DNA of 64,000 nt from JAUMWX01 sp023394215 (GTDB lineage: Bacteria; Bacillota; Clostridia; Tissierellales; Peptoniphilaceae), in NCBI GenBank assembly GCA_050313995.1, contig JBNPMM010000002.1; one strand, 5' to 3'. Shown here piece after piece: positions 25,722 to 34,485 of this stretch (position 1 is its first letter; every line of letters starts with the position of its first letter). The notes below the pieces were generated by a model. It worked only from the letters and a program-made list of their open reading frames with translations, made no database searches and had not been told where the DNA came from. Position numbers and translations under genes: made by a program.

Positions 25722-26169
25722 TTTTAAATATTCCCAATTCTTTCATAACCTCTTTTTCAAGACTTCTCATCTCTTTTCTTTCTTCATCATCCATATGGTC
25801 ATAGCCGAGAAGATGAAGAATTGAATGCACAGTAAGATAAACTATCTCTCTTTTTTCACTATGCCCGAAATCCTCCGCCTGTTCTCTTGCTCTGTCAAGA
25901 CATATGATAACATCTCCCAAAAGTCCGAAAGTAGGTATAGCCCCCCTCTCGTAAAGTGGAAAACTCAAAACATCGGTTACGGCATCCTTGCCCCTATATT
26001 CCTTGTTTAAGCTCCTTATTTCATCCCGGTCCACAAGGGAAAATGACACCTCATAATCAGTCCCGTATCCTGCCGTCTTCAAGCTGCAAACTACAGCCCT
26101 TTCAAGTTCTTTCTCGTCCTCTTCGGTAAGGTCGAAATCATCTGTTCTTATGTCTATCAGTATCTCCAT
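25711..26169 (-). CDS. ybeY: Endoribonuclease YbeY
   Basis: Zinc-dependent RNase for 16S rRNA 3'-end maturation and ribosome quality control. 152 residues from the ATG at 26169 behind AAGGAAAAG; an upstream open stretch overlaps phoH without a ribosome site. Metal motif HSILHLLGYDHMDDEE (H-x3-H-x5-H), preceded by VTDVLSFPLYE and GDVIICLDRA. Confidence 0.96.
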   Translation of the reverse strand: MEILIDIRTDDFDLTEEDEKELERAVVCSLKTAGYGTDYEVSFSLVDRDEIRSLNKEYRGKDAVTDVLSFPLYERGAIPTFGLLGDVIICLDRAREQAEDFGHSEKREIVYLTVHSILHLLGYDHMDDEERKEMRSLEKEVMKELGIFKNEG

Positions 26170-27136
26170 TAGTCTTTTCCTTACTTTCATATGCCTCATA
26201 GGCATCTATAATCCTCTGTACAAGAGGATGTCTCACAACGTCATTTCTGTCAAGATCAATAAACTCTATACCCTTTACATCCTTAAGTATCTTTCTTATG
26301 ATTACAAGTCCGCTCTTTTTTCCGCTCGGCAAATCCAATTGGGTAATATCTCCGGTTATTATTGCCTTTGAGCCGTAACCAAGCCTTGTCAAAAACATTT
26401 TCATTTGCTCACCGGTTGTATTTTGCGCCTCATCAAGAACTATATAAGAATTATCCAGAGTACGTCCCCTCATATATGCCAAAGGCGCCACCTCTATAAT
26501 TCCCTTTTCCATAAGCTTCTGATAAGTTTCCGCTCCCATTATCTCAAACAAGGCATCATAAAGGGGTCTCAAATAAGGATCTATCTTTTCCTTCAAATCT
26601 CCCGGTAAAAATCCCAGACTTTCTCCGGCCTCTACAGCAGGTCTCGTAAGTATAATCCTTGAAACCTCCTTATTTTTAAAGGCTTCTATAGCCATAGCCA
26701 TAGCAAGATAAGTCTTACCCGTACCCGCAGGTCCGATTCCGAAAACTATACCGTTTTTTCTTATAGAGTCTATATATTTTTTTTGCCCTATAGTTTTAGG
26801 CCTAAGGGGTTTACCTTGATAAGTTGTCACTATTACATCATCAAGATAGGTTCTTATGGAATCACTGTTGTTTTTCTTTTCCATATCTATGGCATAACGT
26901 ACTTCTTCCTGACTCAAGCTCTTGTTTTTGCCCGCCATTTCAAGAAGAATATCAAGTAAATGTGTGACAACCGCAAGCAAATCTTCATGCCCTCTAAGCA
27001 TAAGTCCTCCCTGAGCCGGCTTAATCCTTACGTCAAACTCCTTTTCAATGAGTTTAATATTACAATCCAAGCTTCCGAACAATATTTCCAATATTTCACT
27101 TTTATTAAATTCATATAACAAATCTTTAATGTCCAT
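26138..27136 (-). CDS. phoH: PhoH family ATPase
   Basis: Cytoplasmic ATP-binding protein of the PhoH/YlaK type; an RNA-linked role is inferred for the family from its neighbourhood with ybeY. 332 residues from the ATG at 27136 behind AAGGAG. The longer reading to 27187 contains the promoter -10 and is not used. An N-terminal KH-like half (ILFGSLDCNIKLIEKEFDV) is followed by Walker A GIGPAGTGKTYLAMAMA and Walker B YIVLDEAQNTTGEQMKMFLT. The C-terminus overlaps ybeY. Confidence 0.94.
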   Translation of the reverse strand: MDIKDLLYEFNKSEILEILFGSLDCNIKLIEKEFDVRIKPAQGGLMLRGHEDLLAVVTHLLDILLEMAGKNKSLSQEEVRYAIDMEKKNNSDSIRTYLDDVIVTTYQGKPLRPKTIGQKKYIDSIRKNGIVFGIGPAGTGKTYLAMAMAIEAFKNKEVSRIILTRPAVEAGESLGFLPGDLKEKIDPYLRPLYDALFEIMGAETYQKLMEKGIIEVAPLAYMRGRTLDNSYIVLDEAQNTTGEQMKMFLTRLGYGSKAIITGDITQLDLPSGKKSGLVIIRKILKDVKGIEFIDLDRNDVVRHPLVQRIIDAYEAYESKEKTNGDTDRHKNR

Positions 27137-27164
27137 CAACTCCTTAGTCTTTTCTAAATTATTA

Positions 27165-27173
27165 TTATACCAT
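27165..27173 (-). promoter_or_regulatory. Extended -10 promoter of phoH
   Basis: On the minus strand TGGTATAAT (27173-27165), 28 bases before the phoH ATG; no good -35 is seen. It supports an internal promoter for the phoH-ybeY-dgk-era-recO group. Confidence 0.5.
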
Positions 27174-27272
27174 ATTAACGGCTCCATTTCCTAATTTAAT
27201 ATAAGAAAAAGGAAGCCCGTAAAAGCAAGAACTCTTTAAAATCCCTCCCTACATATAAGGCTCCCTACGCTC

Positions 27273-27740
27273 CTAAATTCTTCTGTTTCTTCTGTCAAAT
27301 ATCACACTATGGACAAAAGCCTGTCTTGCCTTCTGCCTGTCCCTCAAATCTGCCGCCAAATCAAATTTTCCTATCTCTCCCGCTTCAATAGGACCGAGCA
27401 CTTCAAGTTCCACATTTTCTGCTTGAACTTCCTTATAAGTCTTTTTTTCGGGACTGTACTTTTCCTTCTTGTATTCAACTTCAAGCTCATTATCAACAAG
27501 AGTTCTGTAGACTCCGTCCTTGGACTTTTCCCTTTGCTCCGCCATCGAAGGGCGCTTTCTCAACCTGCTTAATTCTTTCAACCGATTTATATCAGCCGGG
27601 CTATAAGAATTCGAGGCTTTTCCTCTCTCGGATGGATTTTCATTAGGGTTTTTATTTGAATTTATCGGCTGCTTTTGCTTGGCAAGCTCCGCCTTAAACT
27701 CATTAGAAAATGATTCTAAGGCATCAAATAAATCAAACAT
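27273..27740 (-). CDS. Hypothetical soluble protein between floA and phoH
   Basis: 155 residues behind AGGAAGTGATAAA, 11 bases after floA, so probably co-transcribed with nfeD-floA. It has an N-terminal amphipathic start (MFDLFDALESFSNEFKAELA), then a low-complexity Asn/Lys/Ser linker to about residue 50. The rest is strongly charged, Lys/Glu/Arg-rich, with LEVEYKKEKYSPEKKTYKEV and a final AFVHSVIFDRRNRRI. There is no membrane helix, signal peptide or cysteine. No family is recognised. It occupies the slot of yqfB/yqfC in B. subtilis but does not resemble them by eye. It may be a floA-associated factor. Confidence 0.6.
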   Translation of the reverse strand: MFDLFDALESFSNEFKAELAKQKQPINSNKNPNENPSERGKASNSYSPADINRLKELSRLRKRPSMAEQREKSKDGVYRTLVDNELEVEYKKEKYSPEKKTYKEVQAENVELEVLGPIEAGEIGKFDLAADLRDRQKARQAFVHSVIFDRRNRRI

Positions 27741-27751
27741 TTTATCACTTC

Positions 27752-28762
27752 CTATTTATCTTGACTTAGGTTTTGACTATCACCGTTGGCAATATTCTTT
27801 CTCATTTCAGTATCAGCCATTATATTTTGCATATTATAATAGTCCATAACACCGATTTTTCCGTTCTTAAGAGCTTCAGCCAAAGCTAAAGGCACTTGTG
27901 ATTCAGCTTCTACTACCTTAGCCTTCATCCTTCTTACTTCAGCAACCATTTCCTGTTCACTCGCAACAGCCATAGCTCTTCTTTCTTCCGCCTTTGCTTG
28001 GGCAATCTTCTTATCCGCTTCAGCTTGGTCTGTTTGAAGTTTCGCACCGACGTTTCTTCCTACATCCACATCTGCTATATCTATAGATAGAATTTCAAAT
28101 GCCGTACCGGCATCAAGCCCCTTGTCCAAAACTGTCCTTGAAATAAGATCCGGATTTTCCAAGACTTGTTTATGACTGGCTGCAGAACCTACTGTCGTTA
28201 CTATACCTTCACCTACTCTGGCTATGATAGTTTCTTCGCCTGCTCCTCCAACCAATCTGTCAATATTTGCCCTTACCGTAACCTTTGCTACCGCCTTTAC
28301 TTCTATACCGTCCATCGCAACAGCCGCTATAACAGGAGTTTCAATTACCTTAGGATTTACAGATACTTGAACAGCTTCAAATACATTTCTTCCCGCCAAG
28401 TCTATGGCAGCTGCCTGTTCAAATTCAAGATCTATATTTGCCCTTTGAGCCGCAATCAAGGCATCTACTACAACATTTACGTTACCGCCTGCCAAATAAT
28501 GGGCTTCCAAATCATTTATATTCAAAGAAATCCCACCCTTTGTAGCCTTAATCATAGGGTTTATAATTCTTGACGGCACTACTCTCCTAAGCCTCATACC
28601 TATAAGAGTTCCCAAACCTACCTTTACCCCTGAGAAGAAGGCCGTAATCCATAAGCCCACAGGTATAAAAGTGAAAAACAAAGATAGGGCTATTATTATA
28701 AGAATAATAGTTATTCCCCATGAGGCAAAGCCTGCTACCATTAACTGTACATTTCCTAACAT
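27752..28762 (-). CDS. floA: Flotillin-like protein FloA
   Basis: Membrane scaffold of functional membrane microdomains. 336 residues. A hydrophobic hairpin at about 8-45 is followed by an SPFH domain with RMRRVVPSRIIN-like text (GMRLRRVVPSRIINPMIKAT) and LDKGLDAGTAFEILSIDIAD. The C-terminal coiled region is rich in Ala/Glu (AEADKKIAQAKAEERRAMAV). It starts behind AGGAGGATGT, nine bases after nfeD, the standard NfeD-flotillin pair. Confidence 0.96.
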   Translation of the reverse strand: MLGNVQLMVAGFASWGITIILIIIALSLFFTFIPVGLWITAFFSGVKVGLGTLIGMRLRRVVPSRIINPMIKATKGGISLNINDLEAHYLAGGNVNVVVDALIAAQRANIDLEFEQAAAIDLAGRNVFEAVQVSVNPKVIETPVIAAVAMDGIEVKAVAKVTVRANIDRLVGGAGEETIIARVGEGIVTTVGSAASHKQVLENPDLISRTVLDKGLDAGTAFEILSIDIADVDVGRNVGAKLQTDQAEADKKIAQAKAEERRAMAVASEQEMVAEVRRMKAKVVEAESQVPLALAEALKNGKIGVMDYYNMQNIMADTEMRKNIANGDSQNLSQDK

Positions 28763-28770
28763 ACATCCTC

Positions 28771-29259
28771 CTAAATTCTTTTACAATATATTGTACTTCC
28801 TTCAATCTTGTCCACGACAATATTTTCACCCGCTTCTATGTACTCTCCATAGGATATGGCATCGTAGACCCTTTCTCCCACCTTGATTTGCCCTGCCGGC
28901 CTCAAGGTTTTAACAACTTTCGCCTCCAAACCCAAAAGATTGGTAAGCTGATTTTTTACATCCATTCCGCTTTTCTTTGCAATAGTATTTTTCAATATCA
29001 ATTTGTGACTTCTCGAAGATGCCAAAAGAAACTTAAGCAAAAGAAAGGATATAATTAGTGCCAAAACTATAGAGATTGTTAAATAAGTATAGAGATTAGG
29101 TATATATTTCATTGCGAAAAAGGATTCTATTAAAAAATATATTCCTGCAAGCCCGATAAGTCCGAAGCTTGGAACAAAAACCTCTATTATTATAGCTATA
29201 ATCGCTATAGTCATAACAAACAAAAATATTATTTCATTGGATAATAACCCTGTAAGCAT
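28771..29259 (-). CDS. NfeD-like membrane protein (short form)
   Basis: 162 residues from the ATG at 29259 behind AAGGAGGTGCTT; a GTG two codons upstream lies in that site. Three to four membrane helices in the first 80 residues are followed by a small C-terminal OB-fold domain (GLEAKVVKTLRPAGQIKVGERVYDAI...). Such short NfeD proteins partner flotillins; the ClpP-like protease domain of long NfeD forms is absent. B. subtilis YqeZ, at this place, is the long form. Confidence 0.9.
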   Translation of the reverse strand: MLTGLLSNEIIFLFVMTIAIIAIIIEVFVPSFGLIGLAGIYFLIESFFAMKYIPNLYTYLTISIVLALIISFLLLKFLLASSRSHKLILKNTIAKKSGMDVKNQLTNLLGLEAKVVKTLRPAGQIKVGERVYDAISYGEYIEAGENIVVDKIEGSTIYCKRI

Positions 29260-29306
29260 AAGCACCTCCTTTTCGGTTATTTGATACCCACTTTAACAAA
29301 ATATAA

Positions 29307-30203
29307 TCAATATTTACATTTTTTTAATTCAATTAAACTCGCACTTATGCAAGCTCCTAAAAGAATAATCCTGCATATCAGCAATATCCATGTTAAAAAA
29401 GCTAAAATACCGGCAAGAGTTCCGTAATAAATGTTCATATTGGAGCCGTTTTGTATATAGGCGTATAGGTGGGTAAGCAAGATTATAGCAAGTGAACTGA
29501 GCCCCGCCCCTATAAAACTTTCCTTCTTGGGAAATCTGTTTTGCCTATCACTTGAAAAAGCCAACATATACATAAAATAAAACAAAACCAACATCATAAA
29601 AAAAGGTATAAGCGATGTATAACCGCTCACAAAAAAATTATATACTTTATTTATAAATACACCGTCCCCTATTTTGTCGGCTGCAAAGTCTATTATTTTC
29701 CCGTTAAACACGGTAAAAACAAGCAAAACAAGGTAAATTACTGTAAATATGATCAAATATAAAATACTGAAAAACCTATTAAATATAAAACTCTTGTTTT
29801 TATTTATTCCGAATATATTATTCAGATTTACCAGCAAACTGTTAAAGCCATTTGATCCCAACCAAATCCACGAAAATAGCGCTAAATACGAGAGACTGCT
29901 CGACTTAACCGCAAATATGGTTTTCAACACGGGTTTTAATATTTCATTTGTGCTTTGCGGCAAAAAACCTACCGCATCTAAGGCCCAATCCTTAAGAGCA
30001 AAGGATAAAACCTGCGTGATAAATATAACCATTGGAATAAGGGACAGCAAAAGGTTGTAGGCCAGATAGGATGAGCTATAGGAAAAATTTGTCTCCTCCG
30101 TTTTTCTATACAAAATTTTTGAAAAATCTATCGCAAATCTTCCGATTTTATAAGAATTAAGCCTGGTCTCAAGCCTTTTCCCCGCTTCTTTAATAAATTT
30201 CAT
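29307..30203 (-). CDS. YihY/BrkB family membrane protein
   Basis: 298 residues, six predicted membrane helices, with the family pattern SSSYLAYNLLLSLIPMVIF near residue 45 and FSWIWLGSNGFNSLLVNLN. The family was once called RNase BN by mistake; its true role is not known and may be transport-related. It starts behind AGGGGAAGAA. It lies between rpsU and nfeD on the same strand. Confidence 0.88.
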   Translation of the reverse strand: MKFIKEAGKRLETRLNSYKIGRFAIDFSKILYRKTEETNFSYSSSYLAYNLLLSLIPMVIFITQVLSFALKDWALDAVGFLPQSTNEILKPVLKTIFAVKSSSLSYLALFSWIWLGSNGFNSLLVNLNNIFGINKNKSFIFNRFFSILYLIIFTVIYLVLLVFTVFNGKIIDFAADKIGDGVFINKVYNFFVSGYTSLIPFFMMLVLFYFMYMLAFSSDRQNRFPKKESFIGAGLSSLAIILLTHLYAYIQNGSNMNIYYGTLAGILAFLTWILLICRIILLGACISASLIELKKCKY

Positions 30204-30237
30204 TTCTTCCCCTAAATTTCACATTTAAAAAGAATAT

Positions 30238-30266
30238 TTAAAAAGACAGATATAAATATCTGCCTT
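30238..30266 (-). terminator. Terminator after rpsU
   Basis: Minus-strand AGGCAGATAT (30265-30256) and ATATCTGTCT (30253-30244) form a ten-pair stem with one G-U and run into TTTTTAA. It ends the prmA-rpsU operon. Confidence 0.7.
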
Positions 30267-30286
30267 CGATAATTCAATTGAATTAA

Positions 30287-30466
30287 TTAAAATTTTCTTT
30301 TCTTTCTTCTTGCCGCTTCAGATTTTTTCTTTCTTTTTATACTCGGTTTTTCATAATGTTCCCTTTTTCTATATTCAGAAAGCACTCCTGAACGAGCACA
30401 TTGTCTTTTAAATCTCTTCAAAGCATTATCAATAGATTCATTTTCACCAACTCTGATTTCTGTCAA
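30287..30466 (-). CDS. rpsU: 30S ribosomal protein bS21
   Basis: 59 residues: MTEIRVGENESIDNALKRFK, then RQCARSGVLSEYRKREHYEK, then a very basic tail ending AARRKKRKF. This is typical bS21, involved in initiation on the 30S platform near the anti-Shine-Dalgarno end. The start codon is TTG at 30466 behind an unusually G-rich AGGGGGGATAAGCG site. It follows the HIT gene after 106 bases. Confidence 0.95.
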   Translation of the reverse strand: MTEIRVGENESIDNALKRFKRQCARSGVLSEYRKREHYEKPSIKRKKKSEAARRKKRKF

Positions 30467-30572
30467 CGCTTATCCCCCCTCTCGTCCGCAAGTTATCCTT
30501 TGAGGATTTGATACTCAAATAGTATATAATAAAGCCAAGTTTTTTGCAAGCAAAAGGCTAAATTTTAAAGCA

Positions 30573-30911
30573 TCAACCGGCAGGCCATTCCATTTGCCTT
30601 CCCGCCATAACATGAAAATGCATATGCTTTACGGTTTGTCCTCCGTCATCTCCTATATTTGTAACAACCCTATAACCGCTTTTATCAAACCCTTTTTGCT
30701 TTGCAACCCTTCTTATGGCTGCAAAAATATGAGATATTATAAAATCCTCGTCTTCAACCTCATTATTTGATGCCACATGCTTCTTAGGTATAAAAAGCAT
30801 ATGAATCGGCGCCTTGGGATCCATATCATTAAAGGCGAATACATACTCATCCTCGTACACTACAGCCGTTTCTATTTCCTTACTTGCAAGTTTACAAAAA
30901 ATACAATCCAT
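30573..30911 (-). CDS. HIT family nucleotide-binding protein (Hint type)
   Basis: 112 residues. The N-terminal CIFCKLASKEI is followed by AFNDMDPKAPIHMLFIPKKH and the histidine triad HMHFHVMAGRQM near the C-terminus. The Hint branch hydrolyses adenosine phosphoramidates and related adenylated adducts. It starts behind AGGAGGATAAT, one base after mtaB. Confidence 0.94.
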   Translation of the reverse strand: MDCIFCKLASKEIETAVVYEDEYVFAFNDMDPKAPIHMLFIPKKHVASNNEVEDEDFIISHIFAAIRRVAKQKGFDKSGYRVVTNIGDDGGQTVKHMHFHVMAGRQMEWPAG

Positions 30912-30912
30912 A

Positions 30913-32223
30913 TTATCCTCCTATAACAAGTCCTTTTAATTCTTCCCCTTCTCTTTCTAATATTTTAACTTTAACAATTTGATTTACCAAATCATAATCC
31001 CTTTGAACATTAACCCTTAAATAATTATTTGAATAACCCGAACTGTATCTTTCATTTTCCGTTTCAAGTTCAATCAAAACATCAAGTTCCCTGCCTATAA
31101 ATCCGTCCAAAAACTTCTCATGTATTTTTTCTTCGGCTGCCGAAAGCTCATGAACTCTATGCTTTTTTATATTGCCCTCAACCTGACTATCAAAATCCGC
31201 AGCAGGAGTCCCCTTTCTCGGAGAAAAAGGAAATACATGGATTTTGGAAAATTCTATTGTATTTATAAAATCCATAGTTTCCCTAAAAAGTTCCTCACTT
31301 TCTCCGGGAAAACCTACTATTACATCAGTAGTTATACCCGCATCAGGAAAATACTCCCTTATCAAGTCCACCTTTTCCTTGTATTCTTCCCTGCTATATT
31401 TTCTATTCATAGCCTTAAGTATAGTATTGCTACCGCTTTGCAGGGACAGATGAAAATGATCGCACGCCTTTTTTGTAGCCTTATACCTCTGCAAAAAATC
31501 ATGACTTATAGCCCTCGGCTCTATGCTCGAAAGCCTTATTCTCTCTATGCCTTCAATCTTAGCACACTCTTCTACAACATCTATAAGCCTCGCATAGTCC
31601 TTGCCAAGATCTTTCCCGTATGATTCAACGTGTATGCCGGTAAGTATTATCTCCTTATAACCTTTGCCGGCAAGTTCTCCGGTTTCCTCTACTATATTCT
31701 CCAGCCTTCTTGAAGAAATTGGTCCTCTTGCATAGGGAATTATGCAATAGCTGCAAAACATATTACAACCCTCCTGTATCTTTATATAGGCTCTGGTCAT
31801 GGACCTGTTAAGACTTGTGTAGTCAATCTCGTCAAAATTCTGATTGTTCTTTATGTTATCAACTATATTAAGTTTCTCATTGGTCGACTCGGCTTCATCA
31901 AGCAAATCAAGAATCTTATTTCTATGCTTGGTCCCTACTATTATATCAACCCCCTCAAGAGCTGAAACTTCATCCGGACTCACTTGAGAATAACATCCAA
32001 CAACAGCTATCTTCGCTCCCGGATTTTTCTTTCTTGCCTTGGATACGGCCTGTCTTGATTTGGCGGCAGCCTGACCCGTAACGGCACAGGTATTTATAAC
32101 ATAAACATCAGCCTTATCATCCAAACTCCTCTCATATCCCTTATTCTTGAAAAGTTCCTCCATGGCTTCCGATTCATATTGATTAACCTTACAACCCAAG
32201 GTAATTATCTTAAACTTCTTCAT
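30913..32223 (-). CDS. mtaB: tRNA t6A37 methylthiotransferase MtaB
   Basis: Radical SAM enzyme that converts t6A37 to ms2t6A37 in tRNAs reading ANN codons. 436 residues: an N-terminal UPF0004 domain with three cluster cysteines (ITLGCKVNQYESEAMEELF, VINTCAVTG, AVVGCYSQV), the radical SAM motif CNMFCSYCIIPYARG near residue 155, and a C-terminal TRAM domain. The N-terminal GCKVNQYE and ARGPISSR point to MtaB rather than MiaB. It overlaps rsmE by 14 bases. Confidence 0.95.
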   Translation of the reverse strand: MKKFKIITLGCKVNQYESEAMEELFKNKGYERSLDDKADVYVINTCAVTGQAAAKSRQAVSKARKKNPGAKIAVVGCYSQVSPDEVSALEGVDIIVGTKHRNKILDLLDEAESTNEKLNIVDNIKNNQNFDEIDYTSLNRSMTRAYIKIQEGCNMFCSYCIIPYARGPISSRRLENIVEETGELAGKGYKEIILTGIHVESYGKDLGKDYARLIDVVEECAKIEGIERIRLSSIEPRAISHDFLQRYKATKKACDHFHLSLQSGSNTILKAMNRKYSREEYKEKVDLIREYFPDAGITTDVIVGFPGESEELFRETMDFINTIEFSKIHVFPFSPRKGTPAADFDSQVEGNIKKHRVHELSAAEEKIHEKFLDGFIGRELDVLIELETENERYSSGYSNNYLRVNVQRDYDLVNQIVKVKILEREGEELKGLVIGG

Positions 32224-32971
32224 TTATATCTCCAAGTTCATACTGAACCATAGCTGTCATAGCAATTGCAGCCGTTTCGGTCCTAAGTATTCTATTTCCT
32301 AAATTTACTATTTTTGCCCCGACTTCCTTTAGTCTAAGGACTTCTTTTTCTTCAAAGCCCCCTTCAGGGCCTACAATTATATTTATATTTCGACTTTTAG
32401 TCCCTTCCTCAAAGTCACGAGCAAACTCATTTAAAACTGAACGCAAGGGTCTTCCATAATTTTCATAAGCCAAAATAACAGGTTTATGCTTACAAACTTC
32501 CTCCAAATCTTCAAAGCTTATAGCCCTGCCTATCTCTGTAATAATCCCTCTCTTGGCTTGTTTACTTGCAGCCTCGGCTATCTGCCTATATCTTTCAAGC
32601 TTCTTTTCTTCTTTTTTCTCATCAAGTTTTACTATAGTTCTGGCACTTATAAAAGGAACAATTTCAACAACCCCGAGCTCAATACACTTTTGAATTATAA
32701 GCTCAAGCTTGTCGGATTTGGGAAGTCCCTGATACAAACATATGGCAAGTTTCGACTCGTTGTTATCCTCTCTCTCGTCAAGAATCTTACAATCTATATG
32801 TTTTTTTGAAAATTCCTCTATCCTTACCCTGTATACAATTCTATTTATAAGGATTTCAAACTCTTCCCTGTCGCCTATCCTCAAAACCCTTGTGATATGA
32901 TGGAAATTCTCACCCTCAACCCTTATAATATCTCCATTTTTAGCTTCCGCATTCTCAAAAAATCTATACAT
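32210..32971 (-). CDS. rsmE: 16S rRNA m3U1498 methyltransferase
   Basis: SPOUT-class enzyme. 253 residues with an N-terminal PUA-like part (MYRFFENAEAKNGDIIRVEG, FHHITRVLRIGDREEFEIL). The knotted SAM site is INIIVGPEGGFEEKEVLRLK followed by LGNRILRTETAAIAMTAMVQ. It lies between prmA (overlap 8 bases) and mtaB, as in other Firmicutes. Confidence 0.95.
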   Translation of the reverse strand: MYRFFENAEAKNGDIIRVEGENFHHITRVLRIGDREEFEILINRIVYRVRIEEFSKKHIDCKILDEREDNNESKLAICLYQGLPKSDKLELIIQKCIELGVVEIVPFISARTIVKLDEKKEEKKLERYRQIAEAASKQAKRGIITEIGRAISFEDLEEVCKHKPVILAYENYGRPLRSVLNEFARDFEEGTKSRNINIIVGPEGGFEEKEVLRLKEVGAKIVNLGNRILRTETAAIAMTAMVQYELGDINEEV

Positions 32972-33881
32972 ACTTCCTCTCGGCTATAAGCAAATTCCAT
33001 TCATTATCGCTTTTTATATCAATTACAGCAAAGTTTGCCTCCTCCAAGGCATTTTTTACCATATCAAGTCTTCGGTCTATTATGCCGGATAAAACAAGTT
33101 TTCCTTCTTCTTTTAAATAAAATCCCGCCTCGCCTATCATTTTAACCAAAACTTCCGCCAAGATATTTGCAAAAATTACGTCAAACTTACCGTCAACATT
33201 TGAAAACAAGTCCGAATACCTGACTTCTATATCTCTACAAGCGTTTATTTTGCTATTTTCCGAAGCCGACTTTACAGCCAAATCATCTATATCGCAAGCC
33301 AAGACCCTGCCTGCCCCCATTTTCTTCGCCAATATTGAAAGAATCCCCGAGCCGCAACCTATATCAAGTATATCCTTACCCCTTAAATCCCAATCTTCAA
33401 CTCCCCTCATACAAAGAGAGGTAGTTTCATGCGTTCCGGTTCCAAATGCCATTTTTGGGTCAATCTCTATAACTATTCTATCTGTATCGGGCATTTCTTC
33501 CCACGACGGTTTTATAAATATCCTATTTCCGATTTCAAAGCCCTTATAGGACTTCTTCCATTCATCTTCCCAATTTGAGTTATCTATCAACTTAAGGCTA
33601 TAGGAAGTTTTCGGAAAATTTTCCTCAAAAAAGCCTATAAATCTCTTTGCCTCTTCCCAGCCTTCCTTGCTGTCCTCAAAATATATACCATAATTGATAA
33701 GCCCTTTGTCCTCAAGTTCCATATCACTTATCTCCCATTCAGGGAGTTCGGAAAGAAGCCTCGCCTTTTCCACAGGGTCATCAACCTCAAAGCCTATATT
33801 ATCAAAATCATAAAAACTATTTTGTATAAAATCATCAAATTCCCTCTTTAGGGATATATTAACCAAAACAAAATTATCCAT
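32964..33881 (-). CDS. prmA: Ribosomal protein L11 methyltransferase
   Basis: Trimethylates ribosomal protein uL11. 305 residues: an N-terminal substrate domain, then a Rossmann methyltransferase with FGTGTHETTSLCMRG, ILDIGCGSGILSILAKKMGA, VLACDIDDLAV and the NPPY-equivalent FANILAEVLVKM. The start at 33881 is behind GAGAGGTGAAGT. In B. subtilis it directly follows dnaJ; here 15.7 kb separate the two. Confidence 0.94.
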   Translation of the reverse strand: MDNFVLVNISLKREFDDFIQNSFYDFDNIGFEVDDPVEKARLLSELPEWEISDMELEDKGLINYGIYFEDSKEGWEEAKRFIGFFEENFPKTSYSLKLIDNSNWEDEWKKSYKGFEIGNRIFIKPSWEEMPDTDRIVIEIDPKMAFGTGTHETTSLCMRGVEDWDLRGKDILDIGCGSGILSILAKKMGAGRVLACDIDDLAVKSASENSKINACRDIEVRYSDLFSNVDGKFDVIFANILAEVLVKMIGEAGFYLKEEGKLVLSGIIDRRLDMVKNALEEANFAVIDIKSDNEWNLLIAERKYV

Positions 33882-33936
33882 ACTTCACCTCTCACTAATT
33901 GTATCTGATTTAAGCAAAAATCTCCAGCCATAGATG

Positions 33937-33965
33937 ATGACAAGCCTATTCTTTAATGGTATAAT
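33937..33965 (+). promoter_or_regulatory. Promoter of the GNAT gene
   Basis: ATGACA (33937-33942), a 17-base spacer and TATAAT (33960-33965) preceded by TGG, 25 bases before the ATG. Near-consensus with an extended -10. Confidence 0.7.
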
Positions 33966-33990
33966 TCACATAATAAATTTAGGAGCGGTT

Positions 33991-34485
33991 ATGATAAGAA
34001 AAGCAAAAATGTCCGACCTCAAGCAAATACAAGAGATATTTGAAACTGCAAGGGCTTATATGAGAAAAAACGGAAATCCCAACCAATGGAAGGATTTTGA
34101 ACCGAGAGAAAAACTTATAATTAATGATATAAAAAATAAAAATTTTTATGTTATGGAGGATACAAATCAAAATATTTATGGAGTTTTTGCCTTTATAACA
34201 GGGCCGGATGAAAGCTATAACAAAATCGAAAACGGATCCTGGCTCAATAGCGAACCCTACGCAACCATTCACAGAATAGCCTCCAACAATACAATTAAAG
34301 GGGTTTTTTCCGAAGCTGTAAACTTTTCTAAAAAGAAAAGCAAAAATATAAGGATAGATACCCACGAGGATAATAAAAAAATGCAGGCATGTATACTAAA
34401 TGAAGGTTTCAAATACTGCGGTAAAATTCATCTTAAAGACGGAAGTCCGAGACTTGCTTATCAATATTGCGATACAGATAAGTAA
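33991..34485 (+). CDS. GNAT family N-acetyltransferase
   Basis: 164 residues from the ATG at 33991 behind TTTAGGAGCGG; an earlier ATG overlaps the promoter. It begins IRKAKMSDLKQIQEIFETAR, with the GNAT N-terminal helices. YATIHRIASNNTIKGVFSEA is the strand-and-loop of the acetyl-CoA site (a degenerate Q/RxxGxG/A), and the C-terminal NIRIDTHEDNKKMQACILNE and GFKYCGKIHL complete the fold. The close 'RIDTHEDN-MQ' pattern is common in clostridial GNATs of unknown substrate. The only plus-strand gene here between prmA and the amino-acid transporter. Confidence 0.85.
   Translation: MIRKAKMSDLKQIQEIFETARAYMRKNGNPNQWKDFEPREKLIINDIKNKNFYVMEDTNQNIYGVFAFITGPDESYNKIENGSWLNSEPYATIHRIASNNTIKGVFSEAVNFSKKKSKNIRIDTHEDNKKMQACILNEGFKYCGKIHLKDGSPRLAYQYCDTDK

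Noticed and set aside
27137..27187. Longer N-terminus for PhoH
   Set aside because: The extension contains the TGGTATAAT promoter element and lacks a ribosome site; the start at 27136 has AAGGAG.
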